DNA of 27,268 nt from a virus. The translations under genes and the position numbers were made by a program. The notes under the pieces were generated by a model that did no database searches, had not been told where the DNA came from, and saw only the letters and a program-made list of their open reading frames with translations. The stretch lies in the IMG/VR virus record IMGVR_UViG_3300028829_006017, positions 1 to 27,268 of that record; one strand, 5' to 3'. Position 1 is the stretch's first letter. Every line of letters begins with the position of its first letter. Positions 7,658 to 16,202 of the stretch are shown piece by piece.

Positions 7658-9430
7658 ATGGCAAACGTAGTTTTAGGAAAGGTTGCGATTTCTTGGAAAG
7701 GAGAATGGTCAACTAGTCTTACATATACAAAACAAGATGTAGTCAGAAATGGTGCATCTGCTTATATTTGTGTAGCCGATGCAAGCACTCCAGGTACATT
7801 TGATACAGATGAGTGGGAACTATTTGCCCAAGGTACCTCTGATATTGCATCCACTGCTGGTGACATTATATATCATGATGGTACAGAACTTGTATCATTA
7901 CCAATTGGTACACAAAATCAAACACTCACTGTAAATCTAAACGGTGTTCCTGAGTGGACTTCAAACCCATCAAGAAGTTCTGTTCGTGTCCGTAACTTTC
8001 CAATGTGGACTGGTGTCGGACTGAATAGCTATGAGCAATGGGCGATCATGGACAATGGTGACATGCGAGCCTGGGGTCATGGTGGACACTATGGTTTAGG
8101 ACAAGGAAACAATAGTAATGCCCGAGCAGTACCGAACATCATTCCATTTCCACAAGGATTTCCTGGTGTAAAAGCTGACAATGCACAAAGAGCATATGCA
8201 TATGGTTTTAGCATCATTGATGAAAATGATGATTTATGGACATGGGGTAGAATAGAATATGGTGTTACAGGAATGAATGGTGATGCATGGGTTCCTCATA
8301 ATATCATGAAAGTTAATGATGGTGCAAATCCATTCTATGAAGGTAATGTTGATCCTGTAAAAGCCGCATACTTAGCATTGCCTTGTGGTTCAGAAAGTTA
8401 TGTTTGTATGGGTGTACTCGGAACAGATGGTAAAGTGTACATGACAGGATATAATGGTTATGGTCAACTAGCAAGAGGAAGTACATCAGATAGCGGATGG
8501 TTTGTAAGAAGTGATTACTTCAACAATATCGTAGATGGAACTCCTGCAGTTTTTGCAGAAGATGGTGTAACAATTGTAACACCAGAAATTGTTGGTACAC
8601 CAATTACAAAATTTAAACTCGGTAGATGTAGATATACACATGGTTTGGCAGTTGATACATCAGGACGGTTGCACATGTGGGGATACAATGGTGACTATCA
8701 ACTTGGAAATGGTAACTCAACAAATCAACCAACTCCTTTTCATCTAAATCAAGGTTCAATCACTGGACGTAGAATTGTGGATGCTTGGGGTGCCTGGTGT
8801 TGTACATACATTCTTGATGAAGATCAAAATCTTCATTTCTGTGGTTCCGATCATTACGGTAGAAGTGGTCTTGGTATTCATACTGGTAGTAGCGGAAATA
8901 ATGGTTCAACAAGAAATCCTGTATTAACAATTGATGATGTTGAATTAGTTGCATTTGATACTTATGATTATCCAGCAGCATATGTTATGAAAACAGATAA
9001 GACTTTGTGGGCAACAGGATATAATAGCCCAGGAAATCTTGGAATTAATAGTACAAGCCATAGTTCATCTTGGGCACAAATGGACATGAGTAATTTCATG
9101 TCTGATGAAATTCCAACCAAAATTTTCTGCAATGGCTCAAATGGTCATAACGTATTTGGTTGTGTGACAAACAAAGGACGAGTAATGGTTTGTGGATACA
9201 ATGGATACGGACAACTTGGTATAGGACATTCATCAAGTAGATCCAAGCTTGAACCTGTTATATGCCGTGAATTCATTGTTGATGCAATCTTCCAAGGACA
9301 TGAAAGATACATGAACTTGAATGTTCTACTTGAAGATGGTCAAATGCTATCAACCGGTTGTGGTGATAACCATGCACTAGCATCTGAAGATGGTGAAGAA
9401 TACTGGACATTATCACCAATTCGTTTCTAA
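7658..9430 (+). CDS. RCC1-repeat beta-propeller protein, putative adhesin (second of two)
   Basis: A 590-residue protein. The N-terminal module (about 8-55, ISWKGEWSTSLTYTKQDVVR then ASAYICVADA) is a typical WkG.W...t.Y...DvV...G..Yic domain. A short linker follows, then about six or seven RCC1 repeats from residue about 125: GDMRAWGHGGHYGLGQGN, GKVYMTGYNGYGQLARGS, GRLHMWGYNGDYQLGNGN, QNLHFCGSDHYGRSG, KTLWATGYNSPGNLGIN, GRVMVCGYNGYGQLGIGH. This copy keeps the RCC1 consensus better than the upstream paralog. It starts 22 bases after it, with AGAGG upstream of the ATG. The role is inferred to be host recognition or fibre decoration. Confidence 0.8.
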   Translation: MANVVLGKVAISWKGEWSTSLTYTKQDVVRNGASAYICVADASTPGTFDTDEWELFAQGTSDIASTAGDIIYHDGTELVSLPIGTQNQTLTVNLNGVPEWTSNPSRSSVRVRNFPMWTGVGLNSYEQWAIMDNGDMRAWGHGGHYGLGQGNNSNARAVPNIIPFPQGFPGVKADNAQRAYAYGFSIIDENDDLWTWGRIEYGVTGMNGDAWVPHNIMKVNDGANPFYEGNVDPVKAAYLALPCGSESYVCMGVLGTDGKVYMTGYNGYGQLARGSTSDSGWFVRSDYFNNIVDGTPAVFAEDGVTIVTPEIVGTPITKFKLGRCRYTHGLAVDTSGRLHMWGYNGDYQLGNGNSTNQPTPFHLNQGSITGRRIVDAWGAWCCTYILDEDQNLHFCGSDHYGRSGLGIHTGSSGNNGSTRNPVLTIDDVELVAFDTYDYPAAYVMKTDKTLWATGYNSPGNLGINSTSHSSSWAQMDMSNFMSDEIPTKIFCNGSNGHNVFGCVTNKGRVMVCGYNGYGQLGIGHSSSRSKLEPVICREFIVDAIFQGHERYMNLNVLLEDGQMLSTGCGDNHALASEDGEEYWTLSPIRF

Positions 9431-9449
9431 GTTTATAGGAAAATGAACT

Positions 9450-9923
9450 ATGTGGCAAGGAACATCTTTTGTTGGAATGATTGCACCATTTGGAACTAAC
9501 AAAGTACCTCAGGGTTGGTTAGCTTGCAATGGTGCAACTCTAAATGCAGTTAATGATCCTACATTCTGGGATTTATGGCTATATCTTGGAACTGCTTGGG
9601 GCGGTTCAGGTTCAAGTAGTTTTAGTATTCCCGACCTAAGAGGTGAATTTATTCGTGGTTGGGATGCCGGTAGAGGTACTGATAGCGGACGAGGACTTAA
9701 TAGTCATCAAAGTGACGCAATGCGAGAACTCACTGGTTGGTTTCAATCAGGTACAAATTCAACAGGATCTGGAGGTTGTTTTTGGGGTGGAAGAAATGGT
9801 GGTGGGGAAAGACAAGGATATCACAATGGTGTCCGTTTTTGGTTTGCAGCATCAAGACAAGTACCAACTGCTGGCGAAGTTCGTGTAAGAAATCGAGCAC
9901 TACAATTCTGTATAAGATACTAG
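9450..9923 (+). CDS. Phage tail-collar-domain fibre protein (first of two)
   Basis: A 157-residue protein. Residues 6-60 (FVGMIAPFG, then VPQGWLACNGATLN and FSIPDLRGEFIRGWDAGRG) match the phage tail collar domain (PF07484: G.i.pfag...p.gWl.cdG..ln...yp.L...iG..~G......F.lPDlrG.f.rG.d.g). DSGRGLNSHQSDAMREL is the usual continuation. The C-terminus ends VRNRALQFCIRY, the common ending of such proteins (vRPRNvAl.~cI.~). These occur in short tail fibres and receptor-binding tips. It is followed two bases later by a paralog at 9925. Confidence 0.85.
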   Translation: MWQGTSFVGMIAPFGTNKVPQGWLACNGATLNAVNDPTFWDLWLYLGTAWGGSGSSSFSIPDLRGEFIRGWDAGRGTDSGRGLNSHQSDAMRELTGWFQSGTNSTGSGGCFWGGRNGGGERQGYHNGVRFWFAASRQVPTAGEVRVRNRALQFCIRY

Positions 9924-9924
9924 C

Positions 9925-10455
9925 ATGGCCCAATTAGTTATTGAAAGTAAATCAGGACAAAGTGACTTAGTAAATACTTTGTATTCACAGGAAGTCACTT
10001 GGGGTTCTGCGATACCTAAAGGTATGATTGCTCCTTTTGGAAGTTCAACAGCACCTGAAGGATGGTTGATTTGTGATGGCTCAACTCTCAATGCTTTACA
10101 AGATGTCGCTTTTCGAGACCTATTCAGTGCGATTGGTACAACATGGGGAGGTTCTGGTGAAGGAGACTTTAAGATACCAGATTTGAGAGGAACTTTCTTG
10201 AGAGGTTCTGGTACTCAAACATATAACTCTAAAATGTTTGATGGTGGCAATGTTTCACAAAAGAGCAGGGATGAATATGAAATGCATCGTCACGAAATAA
10301 GATCTATAACTCTGGCTGGGGCACCTTATGATCGGGCTGTGGCAGGAGGTTCTGAATCTGGGCACTGGTCTACTGATGCAATAACAAAATATTCAGGAAG
10401 CGCAAGCGAAACAAAACCATTCAATACATCAGTCTTATATTGTATTAAATTTTAA
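9925..10455 (+). CDS. Phage tail-collar-domain fibre protein (second of two)
   Basis: A 176-residue protein. It has an N-terminal extension of about 30 residues absent from the neighbour. The collar domain follows at about 31-95 (PKGMIAPFGS, APEGWLICDGSTLNAL, WGGSGEGDFKIPDLRGTFLR). The tail includes EMHRHEIRSI and SETKPFNTSVLYCIKF. In T4-like short and long fibres, His-rich HxH segments after the collar bind metal inside the trimer, and MHRHE may be of that kind. It is paralogous to 9450-9923 with a different C-terminal tip. The two may be alternative tips or a heteromeric pair. Confidence 0.83.
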   Translation: MAQLVIESKSGQSDLVNTLYSQEVTWGSAIPKGMIAPFGSSTAPEGWLICDGSTLNALQDVAFRDLFSAIGTTWGGSGEGDFKIPDLRGTFLRGSGTQTYNSKMFDGGNVSQKSRDEYEMHRHEIRSITLAGAPYDRAVAGGSESGHWSTDAITKYSGSASETKPFNTSVLYCIKF

Positions 10456-10464
10456 GGAAAAATA

Positions 10465-10857
10465 ATGAAAACAGTTTATTCAATTTACGGTGGTGAGCCA
10501 GTACTTGCACAAGAAAATCCTGTGCGGCCTGGTGACTATTTAATACCTGCAGACTCAACAGAATATCCACCACCAGTCCATGATCGTGAAACTCAAGAAG
10601 TTTTTTATAATGGTACACAATGGGAAATTAAAGACATTCCTCAAACTATTGATCCAGAAACAGGATTACCAGTCAGTGATCCTGATCCATTATTTGGGAC
10701 TGACGCACCTGAAGAAGTTCCGCAATATGTACAACAACGGCTTGAAGCATATGGTACATTAGCTCAACAAATTGAATATCTTACAGAACATGGCTTTGAC
10801 GCTTGGAAAGAAAGAGTAGAAGAAATTAAAGCAATGTATCCTAAGCCGGCTGAGTAA
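10465..10857 (+). CDS. Tail-fibre-associated protein, possible chaperone
   Basis: A 130-residue protein. The N-terminus (VYSIYGGEPVLAQENPVRPG) and middle (Pro/Glu-rich, PETGLPVSDPDPLFG) are followed by a helical C-terminus (about 90-126) rich in Tyr/Glu: YVQQRLEAYGTLAQQIEYLT, then GFDAWKERVEEIKAMYPKP. The C-terminal pattern R...YG....QlEyl.enG...w..~v..Ik..~P is found in phage proteins encoded next to fibres. It is not the PF16778 module of 683-1000, although the position after the collar genes fits a fibre-assembly role. Function is inferred from context. Confidence 0.55.
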   Translation: MKTVYSIYGGEPVLAQENPVRPGDYLIPADSTEYPPPVHDRETQEVFYNGTQWEIKDIPQTIDPETGLPVSDPDPLFGTDAPEEVPQYVQQRLEAYGTLAQQIEYLTEHGFDAWKERVEEIKAMYPKPAE

Positions 10858-10859
10858 TT

Positions 10860-11492
10860 ATGCCAAGTCAATTATATATTGAAGAAGTTTATAGTAAAAA
10901 TTCAAAGTATAAACTTGTTGACCTAAGAGGATTTTCAGCAAACAATTTTGTTCAAATCGGACATGCAAACACAATGTTGCATGTTGCTCAATCATATTAT
11001 GGTAATGCTGTAATGATTGAAAGTGAAACAGGTACTCCTTTCATTATCAATCAACAAGGTGTTCTTGAAGAAGCATCAATTGCATCAACTGTTCGTATGC
11101 CATCAGGTATTATAAAACTGTTGAGTGTTGGATCAATTGCGCCAAATAACACAATCACGGCAGATACAACACTATATTCATATACACTTGGGCAGGATGT
11201 TAGCCTTGGTACAAAGTTATATGTCGATGTTTCTTTGACTATCGATAAACTTGATGCAGATGCAACAGCAACTGCAGATTTAGTATTCACCGGTGACCAT
11301 ATTTCAGACAAAATATTTGCTCAATCAGTTGGAATGGTTGCGCAAAACGGTAGACAATATTTAACAGGAATTGCCTTAACATCTGAAATTACTTCCGTTC
11401 CATCCTCACTAAATATAGAAATCAAGAACTTCACAAACAATCCTCAGTTTTCTTTGATAAGTGGTACAGTCTCAGTTAGTGAGGTGTTTTAA
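10860..11492 (+). CDS. Tail-fibre-like structural protein
   Basis: A 210-residue protein with beta-strand-rich composition and no catalytic motif. It opens MPSQLYIEEVYSKNSKYKLV. Later parts, LGTKLYVDVSLTIDKLDADA and ISDKIFAQSVGMVAQNG, look like the beta-sandwich of fibre proteins. The ATG is two bases after the preceding stop, and it is the last clear virion gene of the adhesion region. No closer family was recognised. Confidence 0.5.
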   Translation: MPSQLYIEEVYSKNSKYKLVDLRGFSANNFVQIGHANTMLHVAQSYYGNAVMIESETGTPFIINQQGVLEEASIASTVRMPSGIIKLLSVGSIAPNNTITADTTLYSYTLGQDVSLGTKLYVDVSLTIDKLDADATATADLVFTGDHISDKIFAQSVGMVAQNGRQYLTGIALTSEITSVPSSLNIEIKNFTNNPQFSLISGTVSVSEVF

Positions 11493-11513
11493 TTAAATTA
11501 TTATAAGGTTACT

Positions 11514-11663
11514 ATGTCACCATATGAAAAAGAAGAATTATTAAAAAGTATTCAAGATAAAATTGATCAACTTTCATTAATGGTCTTTGAGTTTAATACA
11601 AAAATAAAAATTGAAATGAGAGACATTGTTGATGAGTTAGAAAAAGTAAAAAATTCCCAGTGA
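11514..11663 (+). CDS. Small coiled-coil protein
   Basis: A 49-residue protein made of helix-forming residues with heptad spacing (LLKSIQDKIDQLSLMV, then IKIEMRDIVDELEKVK). The ATG at 11514 is preceded by AAGG. The stop TGA at 11661-11663 overlaps the GTG start of the next gene (GTGA at 11660-11663), which supports both reading frames. The function is unknown. Confidence 0.55.
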   Translation: MSPYEKEELLKSIQDKIDQLSLMVFEFNTKIKIEMRDIVDELEKVKNSQ

Positions 11664-12493
11664 TAGAATTTAAACATTGTTTTCTGCGAACAGGAATCTT
11701 TGTAACAGAATCAAAAGAATATTATAAAAAAGCTGACTTTAGTACTATTAATAAAATTTTAAAAAGTTTTAATATACTCGGACTATATGATGCATTTGAA
11801 GAAAAAAAAGATTTAAGTTTACCTATACTTGAAGATATTGCTGTTACTTGCACAAATTATGGTATATATCTAAAGCCGCTTCACGCTAAATATCAAACTT
11901 ACATCGTTGAAAAATTCATAAATTCAGATTCAGAATTACAACAAAAACAAAATATTGATCTTTCATTTAAAGATTCTATTTCAAAATATCACGGTAAAAT
12001 AAGCGATAACATTGAAATTGAAAACTTAATTATATTGTCTTCAAAAATAAAATGGATTGATTATGATTGGTCATTGATTAATCGCATGATTAAAAAACAA
12101 AATAGTTTTATTAAACTACATCCAATTTTTACTGAAGATGATAAGCAATTTCTAGCTAAAAAATTTGGCAAACATAAACTTATTGATAGTGATAATATTG
12201 CAGATGTATTAATAGCTAATGCAAAAAAGATTGGAATCGGTGCGTCATCAGAAACATTAATTACAAGTAATTTATTAAATAAAGAAATTGAATTTCTAAA
12301 TGTTTCAAATCCTAAAACAATACTTCTCTATACTGTAGTGTATGAAGGTCTAAAAAAAGGATATCATATAAATGAATTGATTAACTCATTAGTATTTAAT
12401 TTAATACCATGGAGCTATATTCACGATGAAACTGTAATAAAAAATAATATTGAATTTATACGAGAACAATATGCAGAGTGTCACAAAATTTGA
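11660..12493 (+). CDS. Putative GT-B-like surface-polysaccharide transferase
   Basis: A 277-residue protein starting at GTG 11660, fixed by the GTGA overlap. In the second half, FIKLHPIFTEDD (about 150-161) and later ADVLIANAKKIGIGASSETL with ITSNLLNKEIEFLNV resemble the C-terminal half of GT-B enzymes that act on surface polysaccharides (capsule KpsC/S, CDP-glycerol or sialyl-type transferases). Those have a K-x-HP loop and a later (G)-x-SS-E loop. The assignment is weak but specific to these two motifs. It is very AT-rich like the following genes. It may modify host surface or virion glycans. Confidence 0.45.
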   Translation: MIEFKHCFLRTGIFVTESKEYYKKADFSTINKILKSFNILGLYDAFEEKKDLSLPILEDIAVTCTNYGIYLKPLHAKYQTYIVEKFINSDSELQQKQNIDLSFKDSISKYHGKISDNIEIENLIILSSKIKWIDYDWSLINRMIKKQNSFIKLHPIFTEDDKQFLAKKFGKHKLIDSDNIADVLIANAKKIGIGASSETLITSNLLNKEIEFLNVSNPKTILLYTVVYEGLKKGYHINELINSLVFNLIPWSYIHDETVIKNNIEFIREQYAECHKI

Positions 12494-13226
12494 ATTTTAT
12501 GTTAATAATGTTCAAGATAATTTTTTTGAATCTTATTATAATTTAATATTTGATAATGATTTAAAAATATTATCAACCGATAATTGTTCAGTATATACTA
12601 TACTTGATAATATATCAAAAAGTAAACTTACAGAACACAAAATTATTGTATTAGTAAATGGAAATGTTTTGATTAATAACAATTATGATCATTTATCATT
12701 ATTTAATGATTTTCATAATGTTTTACAAAATACAAATAAGTGTATTGCTGAAATTAAATATTTTTCAGGAGAACATAATGATTCAGTGTTGGTTTTTAAT
12801 TCTGAAAAATGTAGAGAATTAGAAGTTTTTGAAATTTTACAAAATGATGTAAAATTATTAACACATCAAAAAAATAATACTCATGTACTTAACATCATTG
12901 ATAATTTAATCCTTGATTTAAAAGAAGTTTATCAAGACGGTGAAATATTATTGAGTCCTAAAAATTATTTGTTAGATGTTAATGAAGGATTCAAACCGGG
13001 TGATTTTATAAAAATAGATCCTGCTTTTTTTGAATACGTTGATACACCAAAAAATCATGTCAATTCAACAGTAGTTCAATTATGCAATGATTTAATATAT
13101 TGTTTAATGAATCAGTATTCTTGTATTAAGAATAAAGAACTTTCACAAAAAATACTAAAAGAAACATTCTACATTAATACATTATTATACTTAAAGGACA
13201 GAAAAAATGAAATGTCTAATTATTAA
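12471..13226 (+). CDS. Unknown protein in the AT-rich glycan cluster
   Basis: A 251-residue protein from ATG 12471. An in-frame TTG at 12450 would add seven residues, but ATG is preferred. It overlaps the previous gene by 23 bases and the next by 20. It is rich in Asn, Asp, Ile and Lys. The N-terminal half alternates strand and helix (HKIIVLVNGNVLI, CIAEIKYFSG), vaguely alpha/beta as in nucleotide-sugar enzymes, but no DxD or other diagnostic motif was found. The function is unknown; the context suggests a role with the flanking putative transferases. Confidence 0.5.
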   Translation: MQSVTKFEFYVNNVQDNFFESYYNLIFDNDLKILSTDNCSVYTILDNISKSKLTEHKIIVLVNGNVLINNNYDHLSLFNDFHNVLQNTNKCIAEIKYFSGEHNDSVLVFNSEKCRELEVFEILQNDVKLLTHQKNNTHVLNIIDNLILDLKEVYQDGEILLSPKNYLLDVNEGFKPGDFIKIDPAFFEYVDTPKNHVNSTVVQLCNDLIYCLMNQYSCIKNKELSQKILKETFYINTLLYLKDRKNEMSNY

Positions 13227-14496
13227 TGATGGTGATATTTATGGATATATTTTTGCATATTCATTATTCAATATGTCTCTTGAGAGAAGTATTTCAATTG
13301 ATATTGAATTCATCAAACTACCAGACTCAAAAGAAGTTGTAAACGATAATCTATTATTAAATCAAAGTCTACAGTATATGAATAGGTCTTGTTTTTTTAA
13401 TAATATTGATATTTCAACATTTAATGCAGTTTATGCAATCAATCAACAACTTTGTAATTTTTTTGAAGAAGATGCTGAGACATATTTGAATCATAATAAT
13501 GGATGTCTTCGACACGATGCTAAAGAAATAGCCCAATATATGGAAGTACATGATAGTCAATATGATGTAGATAATCTTTACTATCAAAATATACTTGCTA
13601 AGAACGACCTTTTTGATTCAAGTTTGATCAACTCTATGTATAATATTACATTTGATTCTGCATACTTTGTTGAACAAATGACAACACTGTTCAAAAGTTT
13701 AAACAATTTTACATATCGTGAGACTGATTTGTCTGACGATATTTTTAAGACAGAATCAAATGGCCAATTGTTCTTCTTTGACAATACCTATGACAACGTG
13801 ATGACAAATGCTGAGTATAGTAAAAGTGGTTCGAAATTTCAATTTAAGTATGATCGACAAATTAAAAATCCACATAAATACATCGAAGAAGATATTTTAA
13901 ATTTTGAAAAAATTGAATTTTCAAATAAAGAAATCAAGCAGACCATATCATCCTTTGATAGCAACATAGAAACAATTTATCTGAAAAATGATAGTGTCAC
14001 AAATGATTTAAATTCACATGTCTATCAAAACAATGTGTTCAATATTGGTGTTGCTTTTTGCAAATATAACTTTTCGTTTCATTTAGATCAATTTTTACAT
14101 TTTTATGTTCTAGATAAAGTATCTACTTTCATATTGAATAATAAAAGAAATTTTTCATATCTAAAATCAGTTCACATATATGCTGCTAAAATTATGAAAA
14201 ATATTGATATGTTTTTACACAAATTATTAGTGTGTTCCGGACAATTAGAAGAATTACCTTCTTATAATTTTGATTTATTACAAGGAACAAATATTGACTT
14301 TTTGAACTTGAAATATTTTAATGTTGATAGAAATAATTTTACTGAAAGTACTCAAAGAAAAGTTTTTGATTTTATATCCATGAATAAACCATTTATAAAA
14401 ACTAAAAATTATAAGTTATCAAATCAATATGTATATCTTATGCAACACCAATACAAACAAGATTTATCTTTAAAGACGGAGTTATTATATGTCTGA
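13207..14496 (+). CDS. Large unknown protein in the AT-rich cluster
   Basis: A 429-residue protein. It opens with a short hydrophobic strand and helix (MKCLIINDGDIYGYIFAYSL), which could be an alpha/beta nucleotide-binding start but lacks a GxGxxG. The remainder is Asn/Phe/Tyr-rich with long helices, including FHLDQFLHFYVLDKVSTFIL and FSYLKSVHIYAAKIMKN. A tryptophan-halogenase-like relationship was considered and not supported. It overlaps its neighbours by 20 and 8 bases. The function is unknown. Its size and co-transcription with the glycosyltransferase pair make an enzyme of the same glycan pathway possible. Confidence 0.5.
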   Translation: MKCLIINDGDIYGYIFAYSLFNMSLERSISIDIEFIKLPDSKEVVNDNLLLNQSLQYMNRSCFFNNIDISTFNAVYAINQQLCNFFEEDAETYLNHNNGCLRHDAKEIAQYMEVHDSQYDVDNLYYQNILAKNDLFDSSLINSMYNITFDSAYFVEQMTTLFKSLNNFTYRETDLSDDIFKTESNGQLFFFDNTYDNVMTNAEYSKSGSKFQFKYDRQIKNPHKYIEEDILNFEKIEFSNKEIKQTISSFDSNIETIYLKNDSVTNDLNSHVYQNNVFNIGVAFCKYNFSFHLDQFLHFYVLDKVSTFILNNKRNFSYLKSVHIYAAKIMKNIDMFLHKLLVCSGQLEELPSYNFDLLQGTNIDFLNLKYFNVDRNNFTESTQRKVFDFISMNKPFIKTKNYKLSNQYVYLMQHQYKQDLSLKTELLYV

Positions 14497-16198
14497 GGAC
14501 TATCAAATAAAAATTGCAGACAAAAATTTTAAAAAAAATTTGAAATTAAATGAAGAATACCCCGCTAATGTTTGGACTTTCGCACATGTGAATTTGTATA
14601 ATGATTATTTCATACCTTGTCCGCCTAAAGATAGCACGGAAAAATATAATAAAAGATGGGATTTTAATTCAACGGAAAGAATTTTTTCACCCGAAAATTA
14701 TCTATTAACTTATCACAATAAAAGATTTTTTGATATTCAAACTAAAGAATTAAGTCTTTCAAATCGTGAAAGGTCAAAAATCAAAGATAAATCAATGATC
14801 ATTGGTTCACGATATCGGTTTTATATTCCACTCATTGATAAAAGTTCAGATTATCCATGGGTAATATATGCTGACCCAACAATGCTATTTCTTAATAATC
14901 CTAGAAGTATTATTGAAAATTTAGATCCATCTAAAACTGTTTATGTGTGTAAGCATGACAATTATACTACAAAAAAACAAACTAAAACTTTGATACCGAG
15001 TATAAATTATCCATTCAACGTAAGTATAAAAGATTTTTTTGAACTTTTAAAATATTTAAATGAAAATCCAGAACATTATTTTCACAAAGGAAGAAACATC
15101 GTAATTGAAACTTTAAAAGAATTATATTCATCTGAAAATTTTGAAAAGTTTGAAAAGTTATTTGCACAAAGAGATTTAAGCCAAGATGACTTTATGAAAG
15201 CATGTCTTGCTATTTTTAAAGATAAAAAGAATTATATGCTTCGCAATAAACATATTGCAAGTGAACAAGTACTTGAAGAAATTTATCAAAGATGGTATGT
15301 TAGTGATGAAATGGAATCATTTGATAATTTTGATTATGATAGAAAAAATTGGTCAAGCTTTATGATCTTTAACAAAGAAAAATTTAATTTGAAATGGCGT
15401 CAACTTGATAGTTATTCAATTGAAGACTTGCATCAATTCAAATGGTGTACTGACGAAGAAATTGGTGAATTACCATTAAGTTGGAATCATCTTGTAGATG
15501 AGCAAGAAGATATTTCAAATCCAAATGCGTTGAATTTTACTGTTGATTCTCCAGGTAGATACAAATCAAACAGTACTTCAAAACTGAATCAAAAATATAT
15601 TAATATAAATTTGGCGCAAATCTTATGTTTAGAAGAACTACCTTTTTCCACACCTGATGAAAATGCTCCTGAAGATGAAGGCTCTTATTGGCTTGATGTA
15701 TTTGAAAAAACTATTAAATACATTCTAGATCTAACACCAAAAAAATTAGAAAGTGCATGTGAAAAGTTGAATATTAAAAATTTTTCACCACTCGAAGTTT
15801 TATACACTCAGAAAGATGCACAACATGGGTTTGGACTTGCTGATTTACAATATTCTAACAATGTTAAAGATCCTTTGCCTAGTCCGATTCGAGAAGAACA
15901 CCTTACTAAAGAATTAGATAATGAAGTTAATAAAAATTATAATCAACAGTGTGCAGTACACAATGGATATAATATAGAATTTTATGTTCAAAATTGCTAT
16001 GATTCAAAAAATAAAATTAAAGAAATGATGAAAATACTACAAGAACAAATTAAGAATTTATCAGAAAATGATAAAAAAGAAATTGTTAATATCATGCATA
16101 CTTATAATCTTACTGCTCAGAATGCCGTATTAGGTACTGATACATTTCACCGAGATAAATGTTTGAGTATTCGTGAACTAACAGGAAGGTTGATATAA
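14489..16198 (+). CDS. Glycosyltransferase-like protein with degenerate DxD motif and a large insertion
   Basis: A 569-residue protein. Residues about 105-160 and 285-360 align by eye with the 237-residue protein encoded next (16203). Shared segments are PWVIYADPTMLFLNNPR versus DWVFYCDDDFLFLNDPR, SKTVYVCKHD versus KKVYVCKHD, RKNWSSFMIFNKEKF versus RKNWSSFMIFNKRKF, and the LHQF-WC-EIGE-SWN-LV series. The acidic DDD of the neighbour is replaced by ADPT here, so metal-dependent sugar transfer is doubtful. About 110 residues (roughly 165-280) are inserted between CKHD and NWSS, and about 215 are added at the C-terminus. A catalytically dead partner or retargeted paralog is plausible. Confidence 0.62.
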   Translation: MSEDYQIKIADKNFKKNLKLNEEYPANVWTFAHVNLYNDYFIPCPPKDSTEKYNKRWDFNSTERIFSPENYLLTYHNKRFFDIQTKELSLSNRERSKIKDKSMIIGSRYRFYIPLIDKSSDYPWVIYADPTMLFLNNPRSIIENLDPSKTVYVCKHDNYTTKKQTKTLIPSINYPFNVSIKDFFELLKYLNENPEHYFHKGRNIVIETLKELYSSENFEKFEKLFAQRDLSQDDFMKACLAIFKDKKNYMLRNKHIASEQVLEEIYQRWYVSDEMESFDNFDYDRKNWSSFMIFNKEKFNLKWRQLDSYSIEDLHQFKWCTDEEIGELPLSWNHLVDEQEDISNPNALNFTVDSPGRYKSNSTSKLNQKYININLAQILCLEELPFSTPDENAPEDEGSYWLDVFEKTIKYILDLTPKKLESACEKLNIKNFSPLEVLYTQKDAQHGFGLADLQYSNNVKDPLPSPIREEHLTKELDNEVNKNYNQQCAVHNGYNIEFYVQNCYDSKNKIKEMMKILQEQIKNLSENDKKEIVNIMHTYNLTAQNAVLGTDTFHRDKCLSIRELTGRLI

Positions 16199-16202
16199 CA
16201 AT

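Noticed and set aside
9643-9888. 81-codon open frame within the first collar gene
   Set aside because: It is another frame of a clearly recognised tail-collar protein.
13207-14496. Tryptophan-halogenase-like or other FAD enzyme
   Set aside because: A hydrophobic strand-helix start is visible, but there is no GxGxxG dinucleotide motif and no WxWxIP halogenase motif.
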